Assembly: GCF_024198175.1 (NCBI RefSeq)
Contig: NZ_JAJVKV010000001.1
Location: 1,054,001 to 1,118,000 of the forward strand
Reading direction: 5' to 3'
Source of the DNA: Pyxidicoccus xibeiensis
GTDB taxonomy: Bacteria > Myxococcota > Myxococcia > Myxococcales > Myxococcaceae
DNA length: 64,000 nucleotides
Below the pieces are notes generated by a model. It did not search any database and was not told where the DNA came from. It worked only from the letters and a program-made list of their open reading frames with translations. Within the stretch, counting starts at the first letter, position 1. Each line of letters starts with the position of its first letter. The position numbers and the translations under genes were made by a program. Positions 53,204 through 60,447 of this stretch are shown piece after piece.

Positions 53204-54114
53204 CGCGCCACCTCGCGGAAGGACGCCTGGCCCTCCGCGGGGGCGGCCGTGTCCTTCATCAGCAGGAGGTAGGCGTCCTCCAGCGTGGGCGTCACCCGCT
53301 CGAAGCCCGGGGGCACGGCGCCGCCCGGCTCGTGGATGCGCACGCGGTTGCGGCCCTCGAAGAGGACGGCCTGGGTGACGCGGCGGGTGCGCTGCAGCTC
53401 GCCCAGCTCCTCCGTGGACGCGGTGCCCTCGAAGATGGTGCCGGCGATAGCGGCCTTGGCCTCGGTAGGGGACGTAATCGCCATCACCCGGCCCTGGCGG
53501 ATGACGGCGAAGCGCGGGCACAGCATGGCCACGTCCTCGACGATGTGCGTGGACAGCAGCACGGTGCGCTCGTGGGCCACCTCGGCCAGCAGCCGGTAGA
53601 AGCGCAGGCGCTCCTCCGGGTCCAGGCCGGCGGTGGGCTCGTCCACGATGATGAGCTTCGGGTTGCCCGACAGCGCCTGGGCGATGCCGAGCCGCTGCCG
53701 CATGCCGCCCGAGTACTCCTTCACCTTCCGCTTCGCCGCGAAGGTGAGGTTGACGCGCTCCAGCAGCTCCGCGCACAGCTGCTTCAGCCCCTGCGGCGCG
53801 GTGACGCCCTTGAGCTTCAGGAGGTACAGCAGCATGGCCTCACCCGTGAGGTACGGATAGAAGCCAAACTCCTGCGGCAGGTAGCCCAGGTGGGGGCGCA
53901 GCGCCTCCGGGTGACGGACGATGTCCATGCCGTCCAGCGTCACGCTGCCGGACGTGGGCTCCAGCAGGCCCGCGAGAATCTTCATCAGCGTGGACTTGCC
54001 GGCGCCATTGGGGCCCAGCAGCCCGAACATTCCGCGAGGTACGTCCAGGTCCACGCCCCGGAGCGCGGAGACGGGGCCCGGGTACACCTTCACCAGATTG
54101 CGGAGGGAGAGCAT
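53200..54114 (-). CDS. ABC transporter ATP-binding protein
   Basis: The 304-residue protein has Walker A GPNGAGKST near residue 35, the Q-loop LPQEFGFYPYLTG near 80, the signature YSGGMRQRLGIAQAL near 130, Walker B LIIVDEPTAGLDP near 155 and the H-loop LSTHIVEDV near 180. The C-terminal 100 residues fit ABC-2-type transporters. The ATG at 54114 gives the family's usual MLSLRNLVKVYPG start. It is translationally coupled to the permease/peptidase gene and lies downstream of the first peptide gene, separated from it by a hairpin terminator. Confidence 0.93.
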   Translation of the reverse strand: MLSLRNLVKVYPGPVSALRGVDLDVPRGMFGLLGPNGAGKSTLMKILAGLLEPTSGSVTLDGMDIVRHPEALRPHLGYLPQEFGFYPYLTGEAMLLYLLKLKGVTAPQGLKQLCAELLERVNLTFAAKRKVKEYSGGMRQRLGIAQALSGNPKLIIVDEPTAGLDPEERLRFYRLLAEVAHERTVLLSTHIVEDVAMLCPRFAVIRQGRVMAITSPTEAKAAIAGTIFEGTASTEELGELQRTRRVTQAVLFEGRNRVRIHEPGGAVPPGFERVTPTLEDAYLLLMKDTAAPAEGQASFREVAR

Positions 54115-54238
54115 GCCCCCATGTACGCATGGGCCCGGGGGGCCATTTCCCACAGGGTGCTCGACCTGCCGCGCCTCCATGCCGGCGCTGTGGCGGCAAG
54201 GGCACTGGAAGGGAGCGGGTGCTGCGCTGGAGTGACAG

Positions 54239-54270
54239 TCGCCAGCAGCCGGAATGCGGGCTGCTGGCGA
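54239..54270 (-). terminator. terminator of peptide gene 1
   Basis: TCGCCAGCAGCC at 54239-54250 pairs perfectly over 12 bp with GGCTGCTGGCGA at 54259-54270. It lies 20 bp beyond the stop codon. The same hairpin, slightly diverged, follows peptide gene 2. Confidence 0.8.
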
Positions 54271-54290
54271 CCGGCTCAGCTCACGACTGA

Positions 54291-54377
54291 CTAGGCGGAG
54301 AGGATGATGCCGCCGCCACAGCCGCGCCCACCACCACCAAGAACTGGACCACCACGGATACGGGTCTTGATCTTCAT
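54291..54377 (-). CDS. 28-residue Gly-rich peptide, copy 1
   Basis: The ORF is too short for ordinary gene calling. It starts at an ATG with an AGGAG site 7 bp upstream. Residues 1-11 are MKIKTRIRGGP, residues 12-14 are VLG, and residues 15-28 are GGGRGCGGGIILSA, with one cysteine at position 20. It has a basic N-terminal half and a GG at 9-10 that could be a double-glycine cleavage site. A second copy at 56750-56836 is identical except for residues 12-14. Five of the conserved codons differ synonymously between the copies, which indicates selection for the peptide sequence. It could be a secreted peptide or a RiPP-type precursor; neither is proven. Confidence 0.75.
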   Translation of the reverse strand: MKIKTRIRGGPVLGGGGRGCGGGIILSA

Positions 54378-54449
54378 GGACTGCTCCTAGGGATTGAGAC
54401 GTGGGTTCCAGTCCCACCAGCAGTGAAGACTGACGGACATGGAGTAATA

Positions 54450-54478
54450 ATGAAACTCTGTTGCGTACTGGGAGTCAA
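54450..54478 (-). promoter_or_regulatory. promoter of peptide gene 1
   Basis: On the minus strand TTGACT (54473-54478) and TTTCAT (54450-54455) are separated by 17 bp, within a CGACTTGAC context shared with peptide gene 2. The leader of about 70 nt is also conserved between the two, including a CACGTCTCA block. Confidence 0.65.
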
Positions 54479-54527
54479 GTCGCGGCCCGCTGCCTCCGCT
54501 TCCCCACACGCTCCAGCCACGTCCTGG

Positions 54528-55406
54528 TCAGATGCTGAAGAAGGTGCGGAGGGTGTCGTTCTGGAGGATTTCGTCGACCACCTTCGCGCGGCTGACCTGG
54601 AGCGGGTGCTCCAGGAAGACGCGCTGGTGGAGCTGCTCGACGGTGTCGATGACCTGTGACGACTCGCTGCGGGTGAGCGCCTCGATTCTGTCGACGTAGG
54701 CGGTGTTGAACACGAGGTGCTCCGGGTCCACCGCGCCGCTGCGCACATAGCTCCGGGTCTTCTTGTGGCACCGGCACGGGTTGGCCAGGTTGACGAGCCC
54801 GCAGCGCTGGTTCATCCAGCTGTACAGGTCCTTGCGCGCCCGGGAGAGCCGGACGCGGAAGTTGCCCGGAGAGATTTCCAGAATCTCCCCGCCGAGCTGA
54901 TGGTCCACCCCGAACAGCTCTCCGAGCACGTAGGTGATTCGCTGCTCACGGTCCAGGCACATCAACATGCCCGTCGTGCAGCGGATGCGCAGCTCCTCGA
55001 CCGTGCGGTTGGCGTCCCGCAGCTCGTGCGGGCTCAACGACTCGTCCGGGGCCGCCGCGATGGTGGCGAAGTAGGTCTCGAAGTCGTCCACCAGCACCTC
55101 CATCCCGCGCCGGCGGCTCTTCAAGAGATGGTTGACGGTGAGGCGGTACAGCCAGGTACGGAACGCACTCTCCGCCCGGAAGGTCTGCAGGGACGTGATG
55201 ACCTTCACGAAGACCTCCTGGGTGAGGTCTTCCGCGTCCTCCGGCCGCCCGCACATCTTCAGCGACAGGTTGTAGACGAAGGGCTGGTGCCGCGCGACCA
55301 GCTCGCGCAGCGCGTCCTTGCTGCCGTCGACAGCGCGCGCCACCAGGCGGCTGTCGTCGGCGGTGTCGTACCCGGGGAGAAACGGATTGTCTTCGCGCGA
55401 CGTCAT
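54528..55406 (-). CDS. ECF-type sigma factor with C-terminal extension
   Basis: The 292-residue protein has sigma region 2 in residues about 30-105 (ALRELVARHQPFVYNLSLKMCGRPEDAEDLTQEVFVKVITSLQTFRAESAFRTWLYRLTVNHLLKSRRR is its span) and region 4 at about 140-205 (LMCLDREQRITYVLGELFGVDHQLGGEILEISPGNFRVRLSRARKDLY). The last 85 residues are an extra domain with a C-x-C-H-K-K motif (NPCRCHKK). The ATG at 55406 overlaps the stop of the SDR gene (ATGA), so the two are translated together. It lies 150 bp upstream of peptide gene 1. Whether it transcribes the peptide genes is not known. Confidence 0.85.
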   Translation of the reverse strand: MTSREDNPFLPGYDTADDSRLVARAVDGSKDALRELVARHQPFVYNLSLKMCGRPEDAEDLTQEVFVKVITSLQTFRAESAFRTWLYRLTVNHLLKSRRRGMEVLVDDFETYFATIAAAPDESLSPHELRDANRTVEELRIRCTTGMLMCLDREQRITYVLGELFGVDHQLGGEILEISPGNFRVRLSRARKDLYSWMNQRCGLVNLANPCRCHKKTRSYVRSGAVDPEHLVFNTAYVDRIEALTRSESSQVIDTVEQLHQRVFLEHPLQVSRAKVVDEILQNDTLRTFFSI

Positions 55407-56152
55407 ACCTGGCGCAGGCCTCCATCGACCTCGAGCTCCGTGCCCGTGACATACGACGAATCGGGGGACGCGAGGAACAGCACCGCGCGGGCAAGCTCCT
55501 CGGCACGGCCCCAGCGCTTCAGCGGAATCTGGGCGGTGATGCTCGCCCCCGTGGCCTGGAGCTGCTCGGCGGGCAGGCCCAGCTTGCCCCACAGCGGCGT
55601 CTCGAAGGCGCCGGGGCACACCGCGTTGACGCGAATCCCCTTCGGAGCGAGCTCCGCGGCGGCCACCCGGACGAGCGAGCGCAGGGCCGCCTTCGTCATG
55701 CTCAGCACGCTCGAGCCCTCGAAGCCGATGCGATTGAGCCAGGACGTCGTCACCACCACCGACGCGCCGGCATTGAGGTGCGGGATGGCCAGCCGCAGCG
55801 TGTTGAACGTCCCCTTCAGGTTCACCGAGACGAGCTCGTCGAACAGCGCGTCGGAGGTGCCGGAGATCGGCGCCAGCTTCACCACCGCCGCGTTCGCGAA
55901 CAGGACGTCGATTCCACCGAAGCGCTCGCGAGTCTCCTGGAACAGGCGCTCCAGGTCCGCCACACGCGTCACATCTCCACGCACTCCGTGTGCGTTCGGC
56001 CCGAGCGACTTCACGGCCTGGGCCAGGCCCTCCTCGGAGCGCGCGAAGACGACGACCTTCGCCCCTTCCTCCGCGAGCTGCTGCGCCGTGGCGAGTCCGA
56101 TTCCGCTGGTGCCACCGGTGACGACCGCGACCTTCTGAGCGAACTTCTTCAT
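55403..56152 (-). CDS. short-chain dehydrogenase/reductase lacking the catalytic Tyr
   Basis: The 249-residue protein has the SDR Rossmann motif TGGTSGIG near residue 12, an NAA motif (FANAAVV), the catalytic-region serine in VVTTSW and the Lys in SMTKAALRSL. The tyrosine that should sit four residues before that Lys is a leucine (CTG) in VLSMTK. The rest of the fold, including the PG motif (VCPGAFETP), is intact. Without Tyr the normal redox step is unlikely, so the protein may bind a nucleotide or a partner instead. The ATG at 56152 has a GGGAG site 8 bp upstream. Its gene is translationally coupled to the sigma factor. Confidence 0.85.
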   Translation of the reverse strand: MKKFAQKVAVVTGGTSGIGLATAQQLAEEGAKVVVFARSEEGLAQAVKSLGPNAHGVRGDVTRVADLERLFQETRERFGGIDVLFANAAVVKLAPISGTSDALFDELVSVNLKGTFNTLRLAIPHLNAGASVVVTTSWLNRIGFEGSSVLSMTKAALRSLVRVAAAELAPKGIRVNAVCPGAFETPLWGKLGLPAEQLQATGASITAQIPLKRWGRAEELARAVLFLASPDSSYVTGTELEVDGGLRQV

Positions 56153-56284
56153 GTGCCAACTCCCGTGTTCAGGTTGGGAGTTGGACCCACGGGCCGGCGG
56201 GGTGTTACAGGCGCACATTTTCCGGAGCGCGGAGAAGGGGCCGAGAGGGACTACCGCCCCCCCGGCCTCGCCTTCAGCGCTGGC

Positions 56285-56578
56285 TCACGGACAGAAGCAG
56301 GTGCCGGTACAGCGGTAGTCGCGCGTGCAGGACCTGCCGCAGGCCGCCGTGCAGTTCGCCTCGGTGCCGTACCACTGGCTGTAGTTGCACGTCCAAAGCT
56401 GCGAACAGATGGCCTGCTGCGTGACGCTGCCCTCGGGGAGCTGCGCCTCGGGGAGCTGCGCCTCGGCGGGGGCGGACTCGGTCACCGGCGCCTGCTCGGG
56501 CTCGTACGTACCGCCGCAACCCGACACCGAGACGACGAGACCCACGAAGGCAGCAACGAGGGGGAGAGGAATTCGCAT
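56285..56578 (-). CDS. small Cys-rich lipoprotein
   Basis: The 97-residue product starts MRIPLPLVAAFVGLVVSVSGC, a lipoprotein signal with the lipid cysteine at 21, then a Glu/Pro/Ala linker with a tandem AQLPE repeat. The last 45 residues carry eight cysteines in a tight pattern (ICSQLWTCNYSQWYGTEANC, then CGRSC and CTGTCFCP), likely four disulfides. The ATG at 56578 has an AGGAG site. It lies just downstream of peptide gene 2 and its terminator, on the same strand. Confidence 0.7.
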   Translation of the reverse strand: MRIPLPLVAAFVGLVVSVSGCGGTYEPEQAPVTESAPAEAQLPEAQLPEGSVTQQAICSQLWTCNYSQWYGTEANCTAACGRSCTRDYRCTGTCFCP

Positions 56579-56697
56579 GGGGGACACGCTCCTGGGTTCC
56601 ACGGGTGGGACTTCGACACGCTCGGTCATGCTGCGACCGGGCGTGCAGGTCCTCACTGTGTCAGACCGTGGGCGTGGCGCCACATCCATTGCGACAG

Positions 56698-56729
56698 TCG
56701 CCAGCAGCCGGTACGGGGCCTGCTGGCGA
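56698..56729 (-). terminator. terminator of peptide gene 2
   Basis: TCGCCAGCAG at 56698-56707 pairs with CTGCTGGCGA at 56720-56729, the same outer stem as at peptide gene 1, with a diverged loop. Confidence 0.75.
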
Positions 56730-56749
56730 CCGGTTCAGCTCACGGCTGG

Positions 56750-56836
56750 CTAGGCGGAGAGGATGATGCCGCCGCCGCAGCCACGTCCACCACCAGCATC
56801 AATCGGACCACCGCGGATACGGGTCTTGATCTTCAT
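56750..56836 (-). CDS. 28-residue Gly-rich peptide, copy 2
   Basis: The second copy starts at an ATG with an AAGGAG site 7 bp upstream. Residues 1-11 (MKIKTRIRGGP) and 15-28 (GGGRGCGGGIILSA) match copy 1; residues 12-14 are IDA. It carries five synonymous third-base differences from copy 1, at codons 8, 11, 17, 18 and 20, and no replacement outside 12-14. Codon use (GGT, CGT, ATT, GAT, GCT) is less GC-biased than in neighbouring genes. It has its own promoter and hairpin terminator. Confidence 0.75.
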   Translation of the reverse strand: MKIKTRIRGGPIDAGGGRGCGGGIILSA

Positions 56837-56910
56837 GGGTTGCTCCTTGTGAGTGAGACGTGCTCTCCAGCTACACAGAACAGTGCAAACCTGTCGTACC
56901 TGGAGAAACC

Positions 56911-56939
56911 ATCAAATCCCGCCACGCACTCTCCGTCAA
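56911..56939 (-). promoter_or_regulatory. promoter of peptide gene 2
   Basis: On the minus strand TTGACG (56934-56939) and TTTGAT (56911-56916) are separated by 17 bp, matching the promoter of peptide gene 1 in spacing and in the CGACTTGAC context. Confidence 0.65.
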
Positions 56940-57036
56940 GTCGAGCCGCCCCGCTCCGCTCTGGACGCCACGGTGTTGATGCCCAAAAGACATTCGGACC
57001 TCGAGTGAAGCCAGATGACAAAGGCAGCAGGCCTGC

Positions 57037-57924
57037 TCAACGCAGTGCGTGACGCAGCGCCGCCTCGAGCGCACTGACGACGAGGCGGACGCGAGGCACC
57101 TGGCGCAGGTCCTTGTGGAACACCAGGAACACCGGCATGGAAGGCATTGGCAGGTCGACGTCGAGCCGCACCAGCCCGGGCAGCGTGCGCCCCTGCGCGT
57201 CCGCCATCACCCAGATGCCCTCGCCCTGCTCCACGGCTTCCTCCAGCGCGAAGTCGGAGTTGGAGCGGAACGGGAAGCGGCGCGCCCCGTGCCGCATGAG
57301 CCAGGTCATCTGCGGTGAGCGCTCGAGCGCGCCCTCGTAGCCCACGAAGTCGTGCCGCTCGAAGTCCCCCGCCTCCAGGCGCCCGCCGCGCAGCCGCCGC
57401 TCGACGTAGCCCTGGGACGCATACAGCCCGAACTCCAGCCGCCCCACCGCGCGCTCCACCAGCACCGGCGATGACGACTTCGCCTTGCGCAACCCGATGT
57501 CGGCCTCCCGGCGCGACAGGTCGACGAGCCGAGCCTCCGAGATGACCTCCAGCAGCAGCGCCGGGTGCTTGCGGCGCAGCTCCGACAGCACCCGCGTCAC
57601 CGGCCGCACGAAGCCCTCGCCCATGGAGACGCGCACGGTGCCCGAGCTCGGGCTCTCCCCCTCGTCACGGCGCACGGCCTGGAGGCCGAGCTCGAGCTGC
57701 TCCGCCAGGGAGACGAGCTCCAGCGCGTCCGGCTCCACCGAGGTGCCCCGGCTGCCCCGGTGCACCAGCGTGCGCCCCAGCGCGGCCTCCAGCGCCTCGA
57801 TGCGCCGCGCCGCCGTGGACGTGGAGATGCCCAGCGCCCGGCCCGCCGCCAGGAAGCTGCGGTGCCGGTGGAGCGCGAGCAGCACGCGCAGGTCATCCCA
57901 GGTGGGCACGGTCGAGGTTTGCAT
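57037..57924 (-). CDS. LysR-family transcriptional regulator
   Basis: The 295-residue protein has the LysR N-terminal winged helix (TWDDLRVLLALHRHRSFLAAGRALGISTSTAARRIEALEAALGRTLVHR) in residues 8-55, followed by a ligand-binding domain of about 200 residues. The ATG at 57924 is chosen over one at 57945. It is divergent from the SDR gene at 57990, the classical arrangement for a LysR regulator and its target, with direct repeats in the gap. Confidence 0.9.
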   Translation of the reverse strand: MQTSTVPTWDDLRVLLALHRHRSFLAAGRALGISTSTAARRIEALEAALGRTLVHRGSRGTSVEPDALELVSLAEQLELGLQAVRRDEGESPSSGTVRVSMGEGFVRPVTRVLSELRRKHPALLLEVISEARLVDLSRREADIGLRKAKSSSPVLVERAVGRLEFGLYASQGYVERRLRGGRLEAGDFERHDFVGYEGALERSPQMTWLMRHGARRFPFRSNSDFALEEAVEQGEGIWVMADAQGRTLPGLVRLDVDLPMPSMPVFLVFHKDLRQVPRVRLVVSALEAALRHALR

Positions 57925-57966
57925 GGATGGAAACCAGCTTGCCATGGATACCTGTTCCCGGAAACC
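57923..57966. promoter_or_regulatory. possible LysR operator repeats
   Basis: ATGGAT occurs at 57923-57928 and 57944-57949 (21 bp apart), and GGAAACC at 57929-57935 and 57960-57966 (31 bp apart). Spacings near two and three helical turns fit LysR binding. Confidence 0.35.
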
Positions 57967-57989
57967 CGCCCGGCTCGCATCCTGGGGCC

Positions 57990-58781
57990 ATGAAAGACTT
58001 CGACTTCGCGGGCAAGACGGTGGTGGTGACAGGCGGCTCCATGGGCATCGGAGAGACCTTCGCGCGGGAGCTGAGCCAGCGCGGCGCGAAGCTGGTGCTG
58101 GTGGCCCGCGGCCGCGACAGGCTCCATTGGCTGGCCGACGCGCTCGGCGGCGCCCACGTCATCGCCGAGGACCTCACGAAGCCCGGCGCGGCGAAGCGCG
58201 TCTTCGACGCGGTGGTGGCGAAGGGGCTCGAGGTCGACGTGCTCATCAACAACGCCGGCTTCGCCAGCTACGGCCCCTTCACCGAGGTGCCGCTGGGCAC
58301 GCAGCGCGAGCAGGTGGACCTCAACGTCGGCGCGCTCGTGGAGCTGACCCACCTGTTCCTGCCGATGCTGGAGCGGCGCCAGGGCGGGGTGATTCAGGTG
58401 GCTTCCACGGCGGCCTTCCAGCCGGTGCCGTACATGGCGGTGTACGCGGCGACCAAGGCCTTCGTGCTGTCCTTCAGCGAGGCGCTCTGGGAGGAGTACC
58501 GCTCCCGGGGCGTGCGCGTGCTGGCGCTGTGCCCCGGGGCCACCGACACGCCCTTCTTCGCGCGCGCGGGCGAGGCCGCGGCCCTGGGCGCCAAGGCGAA
58601 GCCGGAGGACGTGGTGCGGCTCGGCCTCCGGGCGTTCCGCGACAACCGCGCGTCGGTGGTGCAGGGCACGGGCAACACCTTCACCACGCTGCTCGCGCGC
58701 TTCTTCACGCGCGAGTTCGTCGCGAAGCTCTCCGGCCGCCTGATGCGCCCGAAGAAGCCGCTGGCGCTACAGGCCAGCTGA
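57990..58781 (+). CDS. short-chain dehydrogenase/reductase
   Basis: The 263-residue protein is a full SDR: TGGSMGIGETFA nucleotide-binding motif near residue 12, NNAGFASYG near 88, catalytic Ser in VASTAAF and Tyr-Lys in YAATKAFVLSF, and the PG motif CPGATDTP. It should oxidise or reduce an alcohol/ketone with NAD(P). The substrate is unknown. It is divergent from the LysR gene and is probably its target. Confidence 0.9.
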   Translation: MKDFDFAGKTVVVTGGSMGIGETFARELSQRGAKLVLVARGRDRLHWLADALGGAHVIAEDLTKPGAAKRVFDAVVAKGLEVDVLINNAGFASYGPFTEVPLGTQREQVDLNVGALVELTHLFLPMLERRQGGVIQVASTAAFQPVPYMAVYAATKAFVLSFSEALWEEYRSRGVRVLALCPGATDTPFFARAGEAAALGAKAKPEDVVRLGLRAFRDNRASVVQGTGNTFTTLLARFFTREFVAKLSGRLMRPKKPLALQAS

Positions 58782-58807
58782 GCCGGCGGCCCGCCGTGCC
58801 GTGGCGG

Positions 58808-59332
58808 CTACCAGCGCTCAATCGACGTGAAGGTCAGCGGATACAGGGGACCGACGAAGTTGCCGTCCGACGTGCACGGCGGGATGACGCCCGTCTCCAG
58901 CGAGGCGGAGTAGAAGCCCCAGGTGGAGCCGTTGCCCTTCTCGTAGAACGTGTAGCCGTTGGGCATGATGACCCGCCAGACGAAGTCGACGTGCTGGTAG
59001 TTCCAGTGCGGCTCGGTGCGTCTGCCGGTGATGGCGCGCACCGTCGCGCTCCAGGTGTACGGCGCCGAGGCGGGCGCGGAGACGGTCTGCGTGTTGGCCC
59101 AGTCGAACGGGACGGAGTTCGACTGCCCGCCCCAGCCGTAGATGAGCTCCACCGAGGTGCCCCACGGCAGGGAGTAGTTCAGGTAGTTCAGCTGCACCTC
59201 CGCCTCGTAGGCGTGGGCATAGACACACTCGCGGAGCACCTTCCGCCCGTAGACCGTCGTCTCCGACGCCTGCGCGGAGGTGGACAGGAACAGGACGGCG
59301 AGAGCGAGCACGCTTCGGGAGAGAGCAGTCAT
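58808..59332 (-). CDS. exported hypothetical protein
   Basis: The 174-residue protein has a signal peptide (MTALSRSVLALAVLFLSTSAQA). The mature domain is rich in aromatic residues and strands (VQLNYLNYSLPWGTSVELIYGWGG, then YTWSATVRAITGRR) and has two cysteines. It has no recognised domain. A weak ribosome-binding site precedes the ATG at 59332. It converges on the SDR gene with a 26-bp gap. Confidence 0.7.
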   Translation of the reverse strand: MTALSRSVLALAVLFLSTSAQASETTVYGRKVLRECVYAHAYEAEVQLNYLNYSLPWGTSVELIYGWGGQSNSVPFDWANTQTVSAPASAPYTWSATVRAITGRRTEPHWNYQHVDFVWRVIMPNGYTFYEKGNGSTWGFYSASLETGVIPPCTSDGNFVGPLYPLTFTSIERW

Positions 59333-59421
59333 GGGAGAGGCTCGGGGGTGAGGGTGGGACCCGCTCCGTCTACCACGGAGGCGGGAAAAAACCGCACTCC
59401 CTGTAAGCCTTTCATCCGCCA

Positions 59422-59442
59422 CCGGACGGCTGCCGCGTCCGG
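59422..59442 (-). terminator. hairpin terminator of the TetR/hydrolase operon
   Basis: CCGGACG at 59422-59428 pairs perfectly with CGTCCGG at 59436-59442 over a 7-nt loop, 24 bp after the hydrolase stop codon. Confidence 0.65.
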
Positions 59443-59466
59443 GCCACAGGTGTGGCGTGGGTCGCC

Positions 59467-60405
59467 TCAGCCTCCCTGCACCATGCGCAGCGGCGCGCGC
59501 GCGGGTGCCAGGGACGCCAGCAGCTCCGGCGCGGGCCAGGCGTTGCTCGGCCGGCCCTCCGCGAGGAACTGCGCCGCCGGGGCCACCACCTCTGGCGCGT
59601 AGAGGATGCGGAAGTGGCCCAGCCCCTCCGTCCGGGTGAGCTTCGCGCGCGGCCAGGCGCGCGCCACCGCCTCGCCCGACACCAGCGGCACCTCGCCGTC
59701 GCCCACGTCGTGGAAGATGCGCAGCGGCACGTCCAGCAGCGGCGCGAAGTTCGGCAGCGCCAGATCCCTCAGCCGCATGTCGAAGCGCGCCTCGATTCGC
59801 GCCGCCATCCGCTGCCACACGCCCTCCGACAGCCCCACCGTGCTCGCGAAGGCCCGGATGCCGGCGCGAGGGTCCGCCGCCGGCGAGAGGAACACCGCGC
59901 GCTCCACCTTCAGCCCGTCCCGCATCGCCACCGCCGCCGCCGCCGCGCCGAACGAGTGCGCCACCACCGCGTACGGCCCGCCCGTCGCCCGCCCCACCGC
60001 CGCCACCAGCCTCGCCATCTCCGGCAGCGAGCTGGTCCGCCCCGACGACACCCCGTGCCCCTGCGCGTCGTACGCCACCACCGAGAAGCCCGCGTCCACC
60101 AGCGGCTGCACGAAGGCCGTCAGCTGCCCGCCGTAGCCACTCCACCCGTGCACCAGCAGCACGCGCGGGCCCTCGCCCCAGCTCCACACCGCGACCCTCT
60201 CGCCCTCCACCTTCAGCACCCGCTGCTGCCCCTTCGCCAGCACCGCCTCCGCCGTGCGCGAGCGCCGCGGCCGCCGGGGCGTCAGGAACAGCCGCTCCGC
60301 CCACGCCGCCGTCAGCCCCGGCGCCACCGCCCCCAGGCTCCGCGCCGTCGCCCTCACGCCCCACAGCGCCAGTTTCGTCCGAACGTTCGTGCTATTTTCC
60401 GCCAT
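59467..60405 (-). CDS. alpha/beta hydrolase
   Basis: The 312-residue protein has the hydrolase fold with an oxyanion-hole HGWSGYGG motif near residue 97, nucleophile Ser in AHSFGAA near 163, Asp in HDVGDGEVP near 245 and His in GLGHFR near 275, so the triad is complete. The substrate is unknown. The ATG at 60405 has an AGGAGG site 9 bp upstream. It is 42 bp downstream of the TetR gene, in the same operon, and its early codons contain a palindrome related to the TetR operator. Confidence 0.88.
   Translation of the reverse strand: MAENSTNVRTKLALWGVRATARSLGAVAPGLTAAWAERLFLTPRRPRRSRTAEAVLAKGQQRVLKVEGERVAVWSWGEGPRVLLVHGWSGYGGQLTAFVQPLVDAGFSVVAYDAQGHGVSSGRTSSLPEMARLVAAVGRATGGPYAVVAHSFGAAAAAVAMRDGLKVERAVFLSPAADPRAGIRAFASTVGLSEGVWQRMAARIEARFDMRLRDLALPNFAPLLDVPLRIFHDVGDGEVPLVSGEAVARAWPRAKLTRTEGLGHFRILYAPEVVAPAAQFLAEGRPSNAWPAPELLASLAPARAPLRMVQGG
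60380..60391. promoter_or_regulatory. TetR-site-like palindrome inside the hydrolase gene
   Basis: CGAACGTTCG at 60380-60389 is a perfect 10-bp palindrome 16 bp into the hydrolase coding sequence. GAACGTTCGTG here matches GAACGGTCGTG at 61060-61070 (10 of 11 bases). Confidence 0.4.
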
Positions 60406-60447
60406 GATGAGGTCCTCCTCGAAGGACACTTGAGACAAAAAGCAGAG

